The position numbers and the translations under genes are program-made. A stretch of DNA of 64,000 nt. Source: Pycnopodia helianthoides. Lineage: Eukaryota; Echinodermata; Asteroidea; Forcipulatida; Asteriidae. Below are positions 24,980-36,859 of this stretch, piece by piece. Positions within the stretch are counted from its first letter, which is position 1. Each line of letters starts with the position of its first letter. The stretch is from the NCBI GenBank assembly GCA_032158295.1, contig CM063245.1, positions 8,108,700 to 8,172,699 of the forward strand, given 5' to 3'. The notes beneath the pieces were generated by a model. It searched no databases and was not told where the DNA came from. It saw nothing but the letters and a program-made list of their open reading frames with translations.

Positions 24980-25510
24980 CTTCCCTAGCACACTGGGTGA
25001 ACTGAGAAGTCATCAAATCCTTTGTCATTTTTTGTAGTCTGTGTTTTGGCACTTTTTGGAAGATCAACAAACCAGTTCTTATGACCAATTTCCATTTCCA
25101 TGTTTTGTGTGACCTTTCAATTTTTCTTTGACTCTGAGGATGAACCACTCGTCCCATGATGATCTTTGTTTTTAGCTTCGCGCATAAGTTCGTAACTGCT
25201 CCGGCAAATTCAGTACCATTGTCAGTTTGTATAACCCATGGAGGTCCGATTTCCCTATACAGTGTTTTGCTACTTAGCTACTCGCTTTTGATGTTATTGG
25301 CCGAGCCAAAGGTGTCTTGAAAAGACATCCACTATTGTCAGAACATACTTGTACTCTAAACTTTGGTGCTTAACTGTAAATGACTCGAACGAAACTGTGA
25401 TCAATTTGAGCAGAGCACTGTTATTAAAGATTGGATGAACTTTACATTGGGTTTCCATTCTCTCCTTGAAGTGTTGTTTTTCTAGCTTCTGTATGGCTTT
25501 GATCATCGTT
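24980..25510 (-). pseudogene. Retroviral-type integrase (rve) fragment
   Basis: On the minus strand YKYVLTIVDVFSRHLWL at about 25350 holds the first catalytic Asp. A TDNGTEF block at about 25230 holds the second, and HPQSQRKIERSHKTWK at about 25120 holds the Glu. These are the D-D-E residues of an integrase core. The glycine normally after SQ is Arg. The blocks lie in different frames, so the copy is broken. It may come from a Gypsy-type retrotransposon or a Ginger-type DNA transposon. Confidence 0.65.
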
Positions 25511-26022
25511 GATTCCCAGTCCTGGGTTTATATCGACTTTCGCTATTCTCGAGTTCCCGCTTTCTTTTCTTCAGTTCTTTCTTGACTTTATTAGTGGCAG
25601 CTGTCTGTTTTGGTTTGATTGTAAATAATAGCAGATTGTGCGTTTTTGTCTTTACAGGCCTTAGTGAACTGCTTAGTTGTGTTTTCCAATTCTTTGTGTT
25701 TAGCCTTTGCCTCCTGTTGAAGTTTGCTGTTTTTCTGTTTGGTTCTCATCAGGTCTGCGTTGTATTGTTAGAGCATTTTTTTATCATTATTTGTAGTTAC
25801 ACACACATTTTATTTTAGAGGGGACAAACAATGTCTGTTTTATTTCTATCAGAATCTCTTTTTTTTTCTTGCTTTTTCCTTTTTATGGCTTGTATTGTTG
25901 AGGGAATGGAGTTGTTATTGACTGAAGAGATTTGTTTGTGACCAAGTAAATTTCCTAATCAGGCGAGTAGGTCTTTTCCAGATGGACCCTGCTTGCTTTA
26001 TGCAGCTCTAACTCATACACCA

Positions 26023-26334
26023 TCAACTCGTTAATAACGTTTGGTGGAACTTGCTCTTTTTCCAAACAGTTTGTGTATACAGCAGCTGCCTCACAATCAT
26101 CGCCTTGGTTGCATCCTTAGGGTGTAGTTGATGGGCCACTGTGTGAATCATTGATGCAACATCATTGTCATTCTGGCAAGCATCACAAAGTCGCTTTGCG
26201 GTATTTGTAAGTGATGTCAATCTGGTTGGTATTATGGCTGCTGGATCAAGGATGTGGATCAAGGATGAGTGATCAATGACCCCCACACCACAGGCACACC
26301 GTGGTGCAAGGTTGCTCAAATATATAAAAATCAA
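26023..26334 (-). other. Unrecognised 103-residue open frame
   Basis: The frame contains a short cysteine pair (RCACGVG) and a helical segment (LTSLTNTAKRLCDACQNDND). No family was recognised. It lies in transposon-rich DNA and may be part of a retroelement tail. Confidence 0.2.
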
Positions 26335-26339
26335 ATAAA

Positions 26340-27560
26340 GTGTTTATGTGAAATTACACTTCGTTTGAACAGACTCAACCTTGCTTATTTAGAAGAAAAG
26401 TCTGACCATTTTATTATTTCCATTCAATAAATACCAGACGAATTCATTTCAGTTCCTAAAGCCCAAGAGCTCCAATTTACTTACATATTAGAAAGACATT
26501 AATTCATGGAGGAAGAAAATAATCCCTTTTCAGCATTAATTAGCTTGATGTGGATGCTCTACTTCAACTTGTACTGCTAAACGCAAGGCGGCATCTTAGG
26601 TTGTCACACCCTGTTCATGTACATTCTTTCATCTGAAACCTGGAATAACCTTCCTCTATTTTGAGCATCAATCCATTCTTTGGTGTATTTGTTTTCCCAG
26701 AAGAAATAGATTGTACGTATCAACATGCCAAAAATTTACTGTATATTTGTGCGGTTTTATTTACTTGTCTTTTATACTTCTTTAATAATGCAAATGGGAT
26801 ATATCCTGAAACATACCTCAATACTTTTTCTTCTTCTTTTTCAATTTGACAAGAACTGGTATTTGTATCTTTATCTGGTAAATTTGTATTATTTTGCTCT
26901 TTCAATAGCAAGCCAAAAACAGACTGGATTAAATATTAATAAGCTAATTTTGAAGAATGGTCAGATTTGGTTGAAATATTAACCAACTTCAGATATTTGT
27001 CCCATTCATCACAAGATTCAGTGCGATAAATATGTAAACTTCTACACATTCCCTCGTATACTGCTGTGGTTAAAACCAGCCACAGAGCTGTTGCAGTCAC
27101 ATTGCAAAACTCTATATGAATTTGTTGTGTTCAGCCAAACTCAGCAATTGAGTCCCAATGAACATGATACCAAGAGATGGTACACTTCCACAGTTGTAAA
27201 TTGGAGTTTCCTTCATCAGTTCAAGGCTGGTGACAAAACTGGATGTTGCACACCTCACAGCATCATCTTAAAGGTTGCCCTCGGTCTCGGAGGAGCTGGT
27301 TAACAGAAACACAGTTTTATCCATTGATTTTACCCCCTGTTTTTGAAGTAATCGTTTGCCTTAAAAAACATGTTAAAAACACACTACTGACTCACTGGCC
27401 CATTTTTAAATTTAACCATACAAAGTTTTATGGAAACAAAATTTAATTTGTCATAAAAACTTCACTTTAAACAGTGTAATTAAACAAATAAAAATAACTG
27501 GCTAGATCTGAATCAGGAGACTCAAAACGACATCGCGGGCATAACCAATCTCCTACACCA
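26340..27560. other. Non-coding AT-rich stretch
   Basis: Only short open frames with skewed, hydrophobic or Asn/Lys-rich composition are present. No exon, repeat or RNA gene was recognised. Confidence 0.35.
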
Positions 27561-27582
27561 CTCAACGACACAACTTTTATCG

Positions 27583-27870
27583 TCACATCCAATGATTTCT
27601 TTTGTCATCGCTCCACCACAGACACACTGACACATACTGGTATCTTCTGTCGGTGAAGCTCTCCCAGTTGTCGGTAGGCTCTACTTTATTCTGAACAGCT
27701 TTTGATATTTTCTGAGCTGCTCCTGCACCAGTTATTGAGGGCCATGAGCAAAACTTGCCATCCTTCGATATCCAGCTCAAGGGTATAACCTCAACTTCTG
27801 CTGTTTCTTTAAACTCTACAACTGCGAACATGTCTTCGGCGTTCAAAAAGGCGTTTTCAGAACAAACAAT
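27583..27870 (-). pseudogene. DUF4806-type N-terminal exon fragment
   Basis: The frame from the inner methionine reads MFAVVEFKETAEVEVIPLSW, then a WPS and a basic stretch ending NWESF. The pattern VVEF...VEV(I/V)P..W...C.WP is the start of a family whose C-terminus is often DUF4806, frequent in cnidarian and echinoderm transposon-rich loci. A GTATGT possible donor follows about 12 residues after NWESF. The rest of the gene was not found. Confidence 0.4.
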
Positions 27871-28386
27871 ACGAAATACATTATTTTGTTTTATTGGAAA
27901 TGTAAAGTGCACTAACAAACAACCAATGAAGTCAATTGGAAATGCAGTCGGATTGCCCTCCCCCCCCCCCCTCGGTAAACCACGGTTTACTGATTACATC
28001 ATGGTGATGGTGGCCCGAGGTTAATTTACTACCAGACTCTGACCATATATGGGGAGCCATGATGCACGTGGCCCATTATCAGTTTTCTTGATAAGTAGGC
28101 CTACTGGTAAATGCGTTATACGCAACTCTCCTGAAAACATCACTCTGTGATTTTCACTTTTTTTTTCTTAATATCTTGACGACTAATGAAGCTGAAACTT
28201 CTGTAGGTAAATTATATTACGTACATCTTCATTCACATTGAGTACACTTCACAGACTTTGTTTTTGTTCACACATGCTATACTATACACACAAGCAGTAA
28301 AAACCGCAACCGCCTTTGAGTCTCAGAAATATTTATCGAGACAATTCCGTCAAGACGAACTTACCAAGTCGTGTTATTTAGGTGAT

Positions 28387-28607
28387 TGTCTTCGTCGGCC
28401 TGATCACCGTCCTGATCTTAATTTGGGTTTCGTTCGTGCAGTGGCTTAACTGGCTCGAAAGGTTTTTCATAAGGATGCCTTTGGCCTCACTTCTCCCCCC
28501 AGGAAAGAAAAGATCTGAAAAACCTGAGGATTTGTTCCCTGGTTGAATGCACTCAATTACATGAGTTCCTCCTCCGTTACTCGCTGTAACCTGCTTCAGT
28601 TTGCCAC
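28387..28607 (-). pseudogene. Exon with conserved GGG...LFFPGG domain
   Basis: After a CAG acceptor the frame reads GWKHCDTTGGKLKQVTASNG, GGTHVIE and SGFSDLFFPGGRSEAKG, then a helical tail to a TAA. The pattern (W.H...G..KQV....GGGTR....LFFP.G.S..G) matches an uncharacterised N-terminal domain seen in many invertebrate proteins, as I recall. It directly abuts the gag frame at 28644, so it may be a captured exon or an older gene piece split by the retrotransposon. Confidence 0.45.
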
Positions 28608-28643
28608 CTGTTGTGTCGCAGTGCTTCCAGCCTGCTTTGAATT

Positions 28644-29132
28644 TTATGTTTTTTTTCCTGCCGTTGATTTGAGCGGTACCCCTGGCGCCACTGCCCTGGT
28701 AACTGCAGAAATCACCTCTCTGGCTTTATATCCCTTCTGCAGGGCGTCCTCTATCTGTCGAGCCAGACTGTTAAATGACAATTTATCTGGTTGACCCGAA
28801 GTTCCAATCTGCCCCTGAATCTTTAGCTCCCTCCGTGCTAGGGTCACTGTGGCCGCCGCTGGGTCTAACTGGAGGTCTGCGAGTTGCTCCTCCTCTTTCT
28901 TGGTTTTCATTTATGGTTGTAGCAGCCGATCAATGTGTAACTTCAGAGTCTTGAGTTGAGTCATTAGGTCATCGTCGTCCAATTCTTCCATCTCTCCACT
29001 GTCTAGGTGACGGTTGACCTGCCGGATCAGTGCTCGCCGGTCCTTCCCTTTCACTTCAACTTGTAAGTGCTCCAACACACCCACCAACTTCTGCTCCTTT
29101 GTCAGGCCATACAGCGACTTAGTAGTTGCCAT
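28644..29132 (-). pseudogene. Gypsy-type gag, N-terminal part
   Basis: Two adjacent minus-strand frames (29132-28911 and 28910-28644) follow the leader of an LTR retrotransposon. The first is an acidic helical protein starting MATTKSLYGLTKEQKLVGVL. The second contains LSFNSLARQIEDALQKGYKA and REVISAVTRAVAPG, the capsid start of a Gypsy-family gag. The stop between them and the abrupt end at LKSTAGKKT show truncation. Confidence 0.65.
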
Positions 29133-29294
29133 CTCTGCCGGCTAGTCTGGCACAAGCTTACTTTATCTCTTAAACTATGCACCAACCTTCTTCGACGTTC
29201 TTTTGGAAACTCCTTCATTACAAGCTTCTAGTTGCAATGATTCGACTACTGCTGCATGGCCGTCATCTCACCAATCCGTAACTTAATCTCGAGA

Positions 29295-29460
29295 AGGGGT
29301 CCTGGCAAGATCGCCAAAATGTAACCAGGGTCTCGAGGTAAACCTGTGGCAAGGAAATATGAAGGCAATAGTTGGAGTCAATTTCTATCTTTCTGTTAAA
29401 ACAACGCATTTATTAGTAAAAGTGCCTCAATACAAACGCTTAACTATTATAAGAGAAAAC
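29295..29460 (-). mobile_element. LTR 3' part and primer-binding region of the Gypsy-type element
   Basis: Read on the minus strand, a TATAAT-like box near 29455 and an AATAAA signal near 29412 are followed by an 84-bp segment (29425-29342). The LTR end then abuts TTTTGGCGATCTTGCCAGG, a plausible primer-binding site, about 165 bp ahead of the gag start. The 84-bp segment recurs as a direct copy at 35255-35338. The outer LTR boundary was not found. Confidence 0.5.
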
Positions 29461-30430
29461 CAGTATTATTTACATAAGTTGAACTTTCTGCTTTCCTTAA
29501 CCTAGGGAGCTATCGCATATATCCGCAGTCAAATATCATTTTGATAATCATATTCATAAATGAAACTACGTATACGGGTTAGGAATACTTTAAATTACTT
29601 TGCAGACAGTAACATTTCACTAGTGTTCAACCTTGACTAAACGTTAAAAATCAAACTTGGAATATCTGTATTTAACTACTAACAGCACACAAGAATCATA
29701 ACTTTAAACTTGTGTGGCCTTTCTACTAGTACTACAGTATGGAATACACAAATCTTTCTTTATAACTTGTTTACTGCATAAACAACAAGTCTTTTAGTGC
29801 CTTGAATATCCAAATCTCTAATTGTATCCATCTCAAATGCATTCTGACTATTCTACTAGCACATGACTGAAGTTTGAACCAGGTACTGTTTTTACGCACA
29901 CTACTCTATTTACAAATTACATGACTGATCAACTCTACTTGATGTTCAAGGATCCAATCTATGAAATTAAACCTTCCATTCTTTTAAGGGAATAAAATAT
30001 GTAATTATTCCTGAACTATGACTTTACAAGACTCATTCACTTGCCTGTAAATCTCATGTTATACTAAAACAACAAAGACTTTGTCTTGTCTCACTACAGA
30101 TTGCAATGATAGGCTGATGCATAAAATTTTTAAACACACTTCACATAAATTATTGATCATGGTTTAAAGAGCAACTAAAGAGCTACATTTTAAAACTAAA
30201 ACAGTATCTCTGGGGCATACGGTTGCGGACATACAACCATTTGAAAAGAGCCATGTGACCACCGTTTTTAATTACTTATTAGTACACAATTCCTATTGCG
30301 TACAATGTAACACTGTGCAGTAACTTATGCATGCACCTGTGCACAAGCAATGCATGTATCTGTGTGTACATAATGCATAGACCATAGACGACTGCACTAT
30401 AATATAAAAACCAACAAAATATTCTTAAAG
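29460..30430. other. AT-rich stretch, possibly the rest of the LTR
   Basis: No coding region was seen. If the LTR is full length its outer end would lie here, but no TG...CA boundary could be fixed. Confidence 0.25.
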
Positions 30431-30432
30431 GT

Positions 30433-30545
30433 CGCAGGTATTCAAAGGTCATGTGTCAAAGGTCATGTGTCAAAGAGCACAAGTCAAACGTCATGTGTCA
30501 AAGTTTAAAGGTCATATGTCAAAGGTCGCATTAAAGTAAATGCTT
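30433..30545. repeat. Degenerate AAAGGTCATGTGTC short tandem repeat
   Basis: About six imperfect copies of a 14-base word occur in a row, with single-base changes and small spacers. Confidence 0.6.
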
Positions 30546-30840
30546 AATGCACAAAATGATGTGTTTTTTTCTTTTTGTTTAAAATCAATTGCTGATTTGG
30601 ATATGACTCTATTAAGGTATGTTTATCCAATAGTAGTTTTTATGGAAGTAATATTCTCCTCAATCAAAGGTCAATGGTTACTTGTCAAAGTTCAAAGGTT
30701 GCATTAAAATAAACGTAAAAAGCACACAAAATTATGTTTTTTTAATTTTTAATGTAAATCATTTGCAGATTTTAGATACAGATGTGGCTCTATCAAGGTA
30801 TGTTTATCCAGTAATAGTATTTATGAAATTAAAATGTTAC
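30521..30840. repeat. Diverged tandem duplication of about 135 bp
   Basis: The segment from AAAGGTCGCATTAAAGTAAA at 30521 to about 30652 recurs at about 30695-30835. Both copies keep the order GCATTAAA, GCACA-AAAATTATG/GATG, T-run, TATGTTTATCCA. Many substitutions separate them, so the duplication is old. Confidence 0.55.
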
Positions 30841-30858
30841 ATACCTTTCAACTTAGCC

Positions 30859-33672
30859 TAAGATCTCCACTTTTCATGTCTGCAATGATTTCTGTTAGGT
30901 CTAAATATACATCACCAATACTTTCATTTTCATTTATTGGTTGATACTTAATTAGAAACTCATCTGTGCCTTCAACCCTTGAGAGGATATTGCCATTCCA
31001 CCAAACCTTCCATCTTTCCACAGGTGAGAAATCTTCTTTCCTATCAGAGATGATGGTTTCTCCAAGATTTGTGACAGGGTTGTAGAATCGGAGTTGCAAG
31101 CGACTTCCATCAGTTTCAACAAGTTTGTTTTCAGTTTGTTTAGTGTATGTAGCTGTTTGTTAGCAGAGAATGAAAACAGATCTGGACTACCTTTTTGTTG
31201 GATTATCTTTTTGCGTACGTTAAGCTGTAGCTTAATTGAGATCATCTGCTGTGTTTTTGATTTGTCCTTAAGGTTAATAATCATCTCTTCTTCAGACTTC
31301 CAAAGTCCTCCCTGACGAGAGATGTCCTCCAGAAGAGTCTCTCTTGATGCTCTAAGATCATCATCCTCTTGATTAGATTGTTACGTTTTTCTTCTAGCTG
31401 TTGCTTGCGGAGTTGATCGACATGCTTTTGGCGCTGAATGTCTTCTTCATGGCTGAGTTTAGCTTGCTCTCTTGCTGTTTTAAGAAGCACTTCCTTCTCA
31501 GCAGAAGAAGACAACCATTCCTCAGTTTTGTTGTTCCGATACATGATTTTTGATTCGGTGTATGTTATGTTGGCGCTTGGGGCTCTCTTCAGTTCAAAGT
31601 CGAGTTGGCCAAACACACGTTCACCACTGATGTTGTGGCCAATGCAGGATTCTGCCTGTCTCTGAAGCTTCTCATCTGGCTGACTATATTTGCCTCCCGG
31701 GAGTTGGTCAACAAGCTGTCTGTTACAGTCCTTACCGATATTGTGGAACAGCCTCTGTAGTAGTTGACAGGTTGACACATCAGAGTTCGAGGGTTCGGTC
31801 AGTGCTTCAAACACATCATCCTCTGACATTGAGATATTCTCAAATATAGGTGGGGCACACCCTTTGACAACATCAGTTGCATCATGTGACCACTTTTGCA
31901 GGGTTTCCACAGCTTCGCAGTAGTAGTGGTTCAACTCCAAAATTCCCATGTCACTTTCAATAAGTCTCATCCAATGACCTGTTAAATATTTCCCAACCAA
32001 TCCAAGTGCCCCTGCAAGCTGTTATACAGTTTTCGGTCTCCAAATCATGTTTCACTGCTCGAAGACACTCATTCGTAGGCGCCCAGACCTTCGTAATAAA
32101 TTCCAAGATATAACCCTTGAGAAAAAAACATGCACCAGCATTCAAAAAATAAACATGAAAACGACTTCCCATGATTGACTGCAATGGATTTGTTTTTATT
32201 CCATTCATTTGCAGGTGAGCTTTAATTTCTGTGGGGAGGCCTGCTCCATCTTTAAAACATAGACGGCACATCGCCTGTATGAGGGCAAATGCTGCACTGC
32301 ATCCCCGCTTTTTGAAACTCATTGTAACTCCGCAGGGGTTCATCTCATCTTCCCAAGCTTTAGTCGTCTTATCTGCCGTCTTTGCAAAGGTGTCTAGTGG
32401 ATGCATTCCACAGTAGAAGTTATTAATGTTGGTGTCTGCTGAATTTGCTAGTTTTTGATTGGCACTCTTGTTGACTATGTGTCGATCAGTCATAGTATTT
32501 GCTATGTTTTTAATAATGTTATTTGTCAATTCTGGTTGCTTACAAGTAGTTGAGACGCTTTCAATAGATGCGTTTATGGAGTCAACGTAGGAGTCAGCAT
32601 CGCCTCGTGGTATTTCCTTTATACCTACAGTGAATGTTTTAGCCGAGTTTGCAATTTGCACCTCACTGAAGTGACACCTCTTTTTACTTGTTTCATCATA
32701 TTTTAAGGTGGTGTCGGTTGATGAGGCAAGTTCTTCTCCAAGGTGGAGTTTTGATAGTTCTCTCATCTCAGGAACCATGCGCTCGCATGTGCTTGCATCC
32801 GGTAGTTTACCAAGTTTCTGACCACCCAACTTTTCTACGCAGTAACGAATTACTGGGGAGATGTTACGAATTGAGACTTGCCGAGTAGTGCAGAAGTACA
32901 CGCATTGCCTCACAGCAGAGTTGAAAGTTTTCCCATCTCGCATCGTTGGTATTACTTTTGCACGGTTTTCTTCTAATTCATCCTTTAGCACATCATTCTC
33001 TACCTGCAGCACAGCAACTCTCCTTTTCATCTCACTTAGTTCATCTTGGCAATCGTCATTTGAAGGAGAAGTTTGGCGGCTCCTTTGAACTGCCTTGTCA
33101 GCCACCTGGCTGTAGTATCTGTAAGTTGCGCTTCTGTTGCTTAAGAGCTCTGATATGTGTGTTAAGATGAGTAACCTTAGATCTTAGTTGCTTGACTTTA
33201 GAAATTTCACTGGCGCTGTTCTTGGCATCTTTTTTAAGTTTCAGTATCAGTTGGTTTCTTCGTCTTACTGTCTGCCTCAAGTTCCTTATACAGGTCTTTG
33301 TGTCAACTGCTGCAGCTTCCATGCTTGCTATTTCAACTGCTTTCGATTTTTGATGTACCTCTATTGCCAGGTCCTCTGCTGTTTTTTTAAGGCTACAGCA
33401 ATGCACACATGGTGTTTGGTGTGACGTGTTTGTGAATCTATCTTTGGGTTGAGTTGTTTTGGGACATTTAAAGGCAAATTTAAATATTCCGATAATTTTG
33501 AAGGAGACTTATCTTTGTTCATCATTTTTACTTTCGTTTTAACACGGTGAAGTGCTGACAAAACACCAGACTTTGTTGGCTTGTACCATTCTCCATTATC
33601 TTGATGTATCTTTCTAATCATACAGTATATGTTGTCTTGAGATTGTCCCATATCAAGTATTTCGTGGTTCAC
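30859..33672 (-). pseudogene. Intronless coiled-coil transposon-type gene with Tudor-like C-terminus, broken by frameshifts
   Basis: One 2.8-kb minus-strand coding region can be followed through four frame changes (near 33480-33400, 33115, 32000 and 31010). In order it has a lysine-rich start and a cysteine cluster (TPCVHCC). Two coiled coils follow (33340-33130 and 33080-32960). A conserved core has FNSAVRQCVYFCT, NTMTDRHIVNKSA and NNFYCGMHPLDTF. Then come YLTGHWMRLIES and GERVFGQLDF, a charged helix (31450-31350), and finally KVWWNGNILSRVEGTDEF with a GDL end that looks like a Tudor/chromo-type barrel. The order matches a family of uncharacterised, apparently mobile genes common in fish, cnidarians and echinoderms. 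No classical DDE triad was identified. It may be a decayed DNA transposon or a retrocopy. Confidence 0.6.
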
Positions 33673-33719
33673 TTGAATCTGGTTGAATATTCTGAAGGGT
33701 TATTCCGGCTTGAAAACAA

Positions 33720-34070
33720 AAGCGGCCAATGTGGTCCATTGTGACACTTAACCGGTCCTAAAAAAAAGATAAAACAAAAAGTTTCAAAAATTTTGTTCAC
33801 CTCGTCAATTTAAATAACATATAAATCTAACTTGATGACATTTTGGCCAGGGGGTTCCCTGTGGGTGGTTAACCCATGTTTGTTAATGCTGTGAACAAAA
33901 AAGTATTGTAATGTATAAAAACTAAATATTACTAATTTGTTAACGATTTGTTCTTGAATAAAAACCTTAAAACCGGTCCCAAAAAACCTTTTTTATAAAA
34001 AAAATGAAAAATTGGGCAGAGGTTCCCCTATGGGTGGTTAACCCATTAATAATGCTGTGGAGGGGGAAAA
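33720..34070. repeat. Two diverged copies of a 60-bp segment upstream of the coiled-coil gene
   Basis: The text around GGTTCCC(C)TNTGGGTGGTTAACCCAT occurs at about 33848-33880 and again at about 34020-34050, with similar flanking A/T runs. Confidence 0.5.
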
Positions 34071-34359
34071 TCATTGCAAGCCTGCATAAATACACTTTTA
34101 ATGAGCCTTCCAACTATTCTATTCTAAAAAAAATTAATAATAATTATTTTAAAAGTTTAATAATGTTTTTATAATTCCCCCCTAAAAAAAAAAATGTCAA
34201 CACTAAAAAACATTATTTTTCAATATTATTTTACACAGTTAACAATCTTGCATTAGCATTTTAGCTTATTTTTTCTCTTTTGAGATACATAATTATGATT
34301 TTACAGGAAAATTTGCAATTATAAACTCACCAACAGAAGAATGTCAACACTTTTAAGGG

Positions 34360-34930
34360 TTTCAGGCACGATGCGGTGACGAATGAAAGCTTGCTTGTAT
34401 TCGCAACCAAGTATAACCGCGCGTAACGTGTACGGCGGCCCTGTGTGGGCCGTATGTGAGCGCTCACGGACCCCGCGAAAATGTTCCTAGACACGGTAAA
34501 AATTGTCGTCTGCGTAGGAAATGTTTCGCTTCAAAATTCTCAATTCCCGCAGCAGTTTTGTTTACAAATGAACACACTTTATTAAAATTAAACCTATTAT
34601 GTACCATAATTTCATGCGAATAGAGATGAATAAATTACTTATTAATGAGAAATTTAACATTAAAATCTTCGCGAGATGATTTGCCCAAGTAAACCTTAAC
34701 GTCTAGTACCTAACCCCCCATCATTTTGAAGCTCAGGTATTCTAGTTTTAGACTGGTAATAAACAACGACCGTGAGTAAAAAGACTGAAGCAAACGGCTG
34801 TTGTATGTATGGTGTTCAGGTTCAAAGTTTTGGGCTTCAATATTCCATAGGGCATACCGCGCCCGTAAACAAACCGCGCCCTCAGGCGGTAACGCTTCAG
34901 CCTAGCAATGAGCTCATGTCAAAATTTGTT
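34360..34930 (-). promoter_or_regulatory. CpG-rich patch, possible promoter of the coiled-coil gene
   Basis: CpG is frequent only here within several kilobases, especially 34420-34480, which also carries a GTGAGCGCTCAC palindrome. It lies 0.7-1.2 kb upstream of the minus-strand coiled-coil gene. A promoter role is inferred from position and composition only. Confidence 0.25.
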
Positions 34931-35254
34931 TGAAATACCTCTATAAATCTCTTCTATGATAGCATTACTAACAAATCACTACTCTTAGCCATAGCATCCA
35001 TGCATCTTCACAATTGGTAGTTTTTACCTTTGTGATAAATATCCTTTTGCAAAACCTCAAATCTTCATTTACATGAGGTAAATCTTGTACACACTTTCCC
35101 TATACCCATTTGTACAACTTGGAACAAAAGGGAAAGTTCATTTTTGAATCCGTCTCCATCATAAACATCCTCAGTCTAAATACCTCAATTCAGCCTTATA
35201 AGTAATCTTTATACCTAAACAATAATAGTAATTATAATAAAAAGTTTTCAACAT

Positions 35255-35338
35255 ACCTGTGGCAAGGAAATATGAAGGCAATAGTTGGAGTCAATTTCTA
35301 TCTTTCTGTTAAAACAATGCATTCATTAGTAAAAGTGC
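35255..35338. repeat. 84-bp direct copy of the LTR segment at 29342-29425
   Basis: The two segments differ at about two positions. One change turns the AATAAA of the left copy into AATGAA. Similarity stops at the same CCACAG/GT junction in both copies. The pair brackets the coiled-coil gene at 30.9-33.7 kb at a distance of 5.9 kb. Confidence 0.8.
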
Positions 35339-35418
35339 ATTGACCTTAGACAGCGCCCCCGTATAGTGCCCACTCTCTGCAGGCCACAGGATTAAAAAGT
35401 TTTGTTTGGGGCTATTGT

Positions 35419-35913
35419 TTACATACACAAAAGCAATACATTGGAAGGGTGGTAACAATATAACTTGATTATACATTGGCGTTGGACCAGGTTGTTGTCA
35501 GTCTTTTTAGTGCAGCCACCCATCATGTGACCAACTTGGCCACAGTTGAAACATATTGGCGGCTGTCTTGTCATTCGTGGCTTTTGCCTTGACCAGTGTG
35601 TCTGCTGCATACCGGTAGGAGTGGAAGGGTGGGGAGCTGAGTCACGAGTCTTGTTTGGGAGACTAGGGGACCGTCGGTCAGTGGCTAGCTGGGTTTGTAA
35701 CTTTGCAATTGTCTCCTGCAGTTCCGTTATCCTATCTGATGACGTACTCACAGTTGCCGCAGCACACTCGGTTGTCTTAACTTCCCGTTTCTCCTGCTTC
35801 TCTAGTTCCCTCTGCTCCTCTTGGTGGCTTCCTTCAAAAGTGTCTTGAAGTCAGGGGTGTTGGTCCGCTTCTTCAAATCCAACTGAAGTAGAAGGGTCTC
35901 ATTATACAGGCAG
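35419..35913 (-). pseudogene. Gypsy-type gag, nucleocapsid part
   Basis: The minus strand encodes LLLQLDLKKRTNTPDFKTLL (about 35900-35840) and a charged coiled coil (SSDRITELQETIAKLQTQLA). A CCHC zinc knuckle follows (CFNCGQVGHMMGGC, C-x2-C-x4-H-x4-C). One frame change near 35800 separates the first segment. No protease or polymerase follows before the 84-bp repeat at 35255. Confidence 0.7.
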
Positions 35914-36192
35914 CCTCTTGAGAACTGGTGGCTCCTGATATTGTTCACTCTCTCCTTTACAACTGCTCCAGCATTTTCCACTCTCTTGCCCTACTCTGTC
36001 CCCCCCACCTCCTTTTCCATAAAGAAGTACACATGACGCCTGAAATGTTATCTAAACATGCTAAAGCTTGCCTCTCAATACATATGATTCTCACTTGTAA
36101 GCTTTTTGAACGTTAGGAGTGTGTTCCGGTAAGCAACTCTATTTTTCTGCGCAATGGCCCATGCTTTTTAATGACGAGCTGATTGCCCTCCA

Positions 36193-36423
36193 TTAAAACT
36201 GTAAATGCTGATCCGGAGCTCTCGCAATAACCTCATTGGCGGTGTCCAAGTACAACAAAGCAAAATCAACATTGACCCCTCCCCAAATTTTTTCTTTGAC
36301 GGCTTGGGGAACATGAAACATAAGTAGAGTGAACTTATGCATTCCCATCTGAGGAAGCGAGACAGGCCGTGTTCCTACCACCTTCATTATCAATATTGAC
36401 AGAGTTGGCTGACAAAGTAACAT
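36193..36423 (-). pseudogene. DIRS-type ORF1 N-terminal fragment
   Basis: The frame ends with VKEKIWGGVNVDFALLYLDTAN and APDQHLQF, equivalent to the DTAN...ALDQNL block at 22 kb. This is the wagon/gag start of the same retrotransposon class, from a different subfamily. Confidence 0.4.
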
Positions 36424-36492
36424 TAGGGCCCAACATCACCATCATCACCAGCAGCGCACAGCCCGTTTCGGTTGCTGCATGTACTTGTTAAC

Positions 36493-36852
36493 TTACGTTC
36501 GCACAATTAGAGAACTTATCACCCGATGAAAAAGGTGAATGTCGAAGATGATGTTAAAATGATTTCCAACCCATCGAAGATATAGTGAAGTAGTTTCATC
36601 TCCCTTGATCCCTCTTGACTTTAACAATTGTGGCAAATCCTGAGGTAAACAACATCTTCTGTCAAGGAACAGTTTGTCCACACTATGAATTGTGGCAAGT
36701 GTAACTTCTATTAACAACCTGCTAATTTTCAAGAGTGTTTTGAAATATGTTTGCCTTGCAATTTCATCACAAAACATTTGACTATTTAATTTATTTGACA
36801 TGAACGTATCAAGAGCAAAATACATAAAAAGTTTTAAAATTTTAACACGCAT
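36493..36852 (-). other. Unrecognised 119-residue frame, transposon-like
   Basis: The tail GDETTSLYLRWVGNHFNIIF resembles a helical segment (RWVGNRFN..F) of uncharacterised transposon proteins. No catalytic motif was seen. Confidence 0.25.
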
Positions 36853-36859
36853 TTATATA

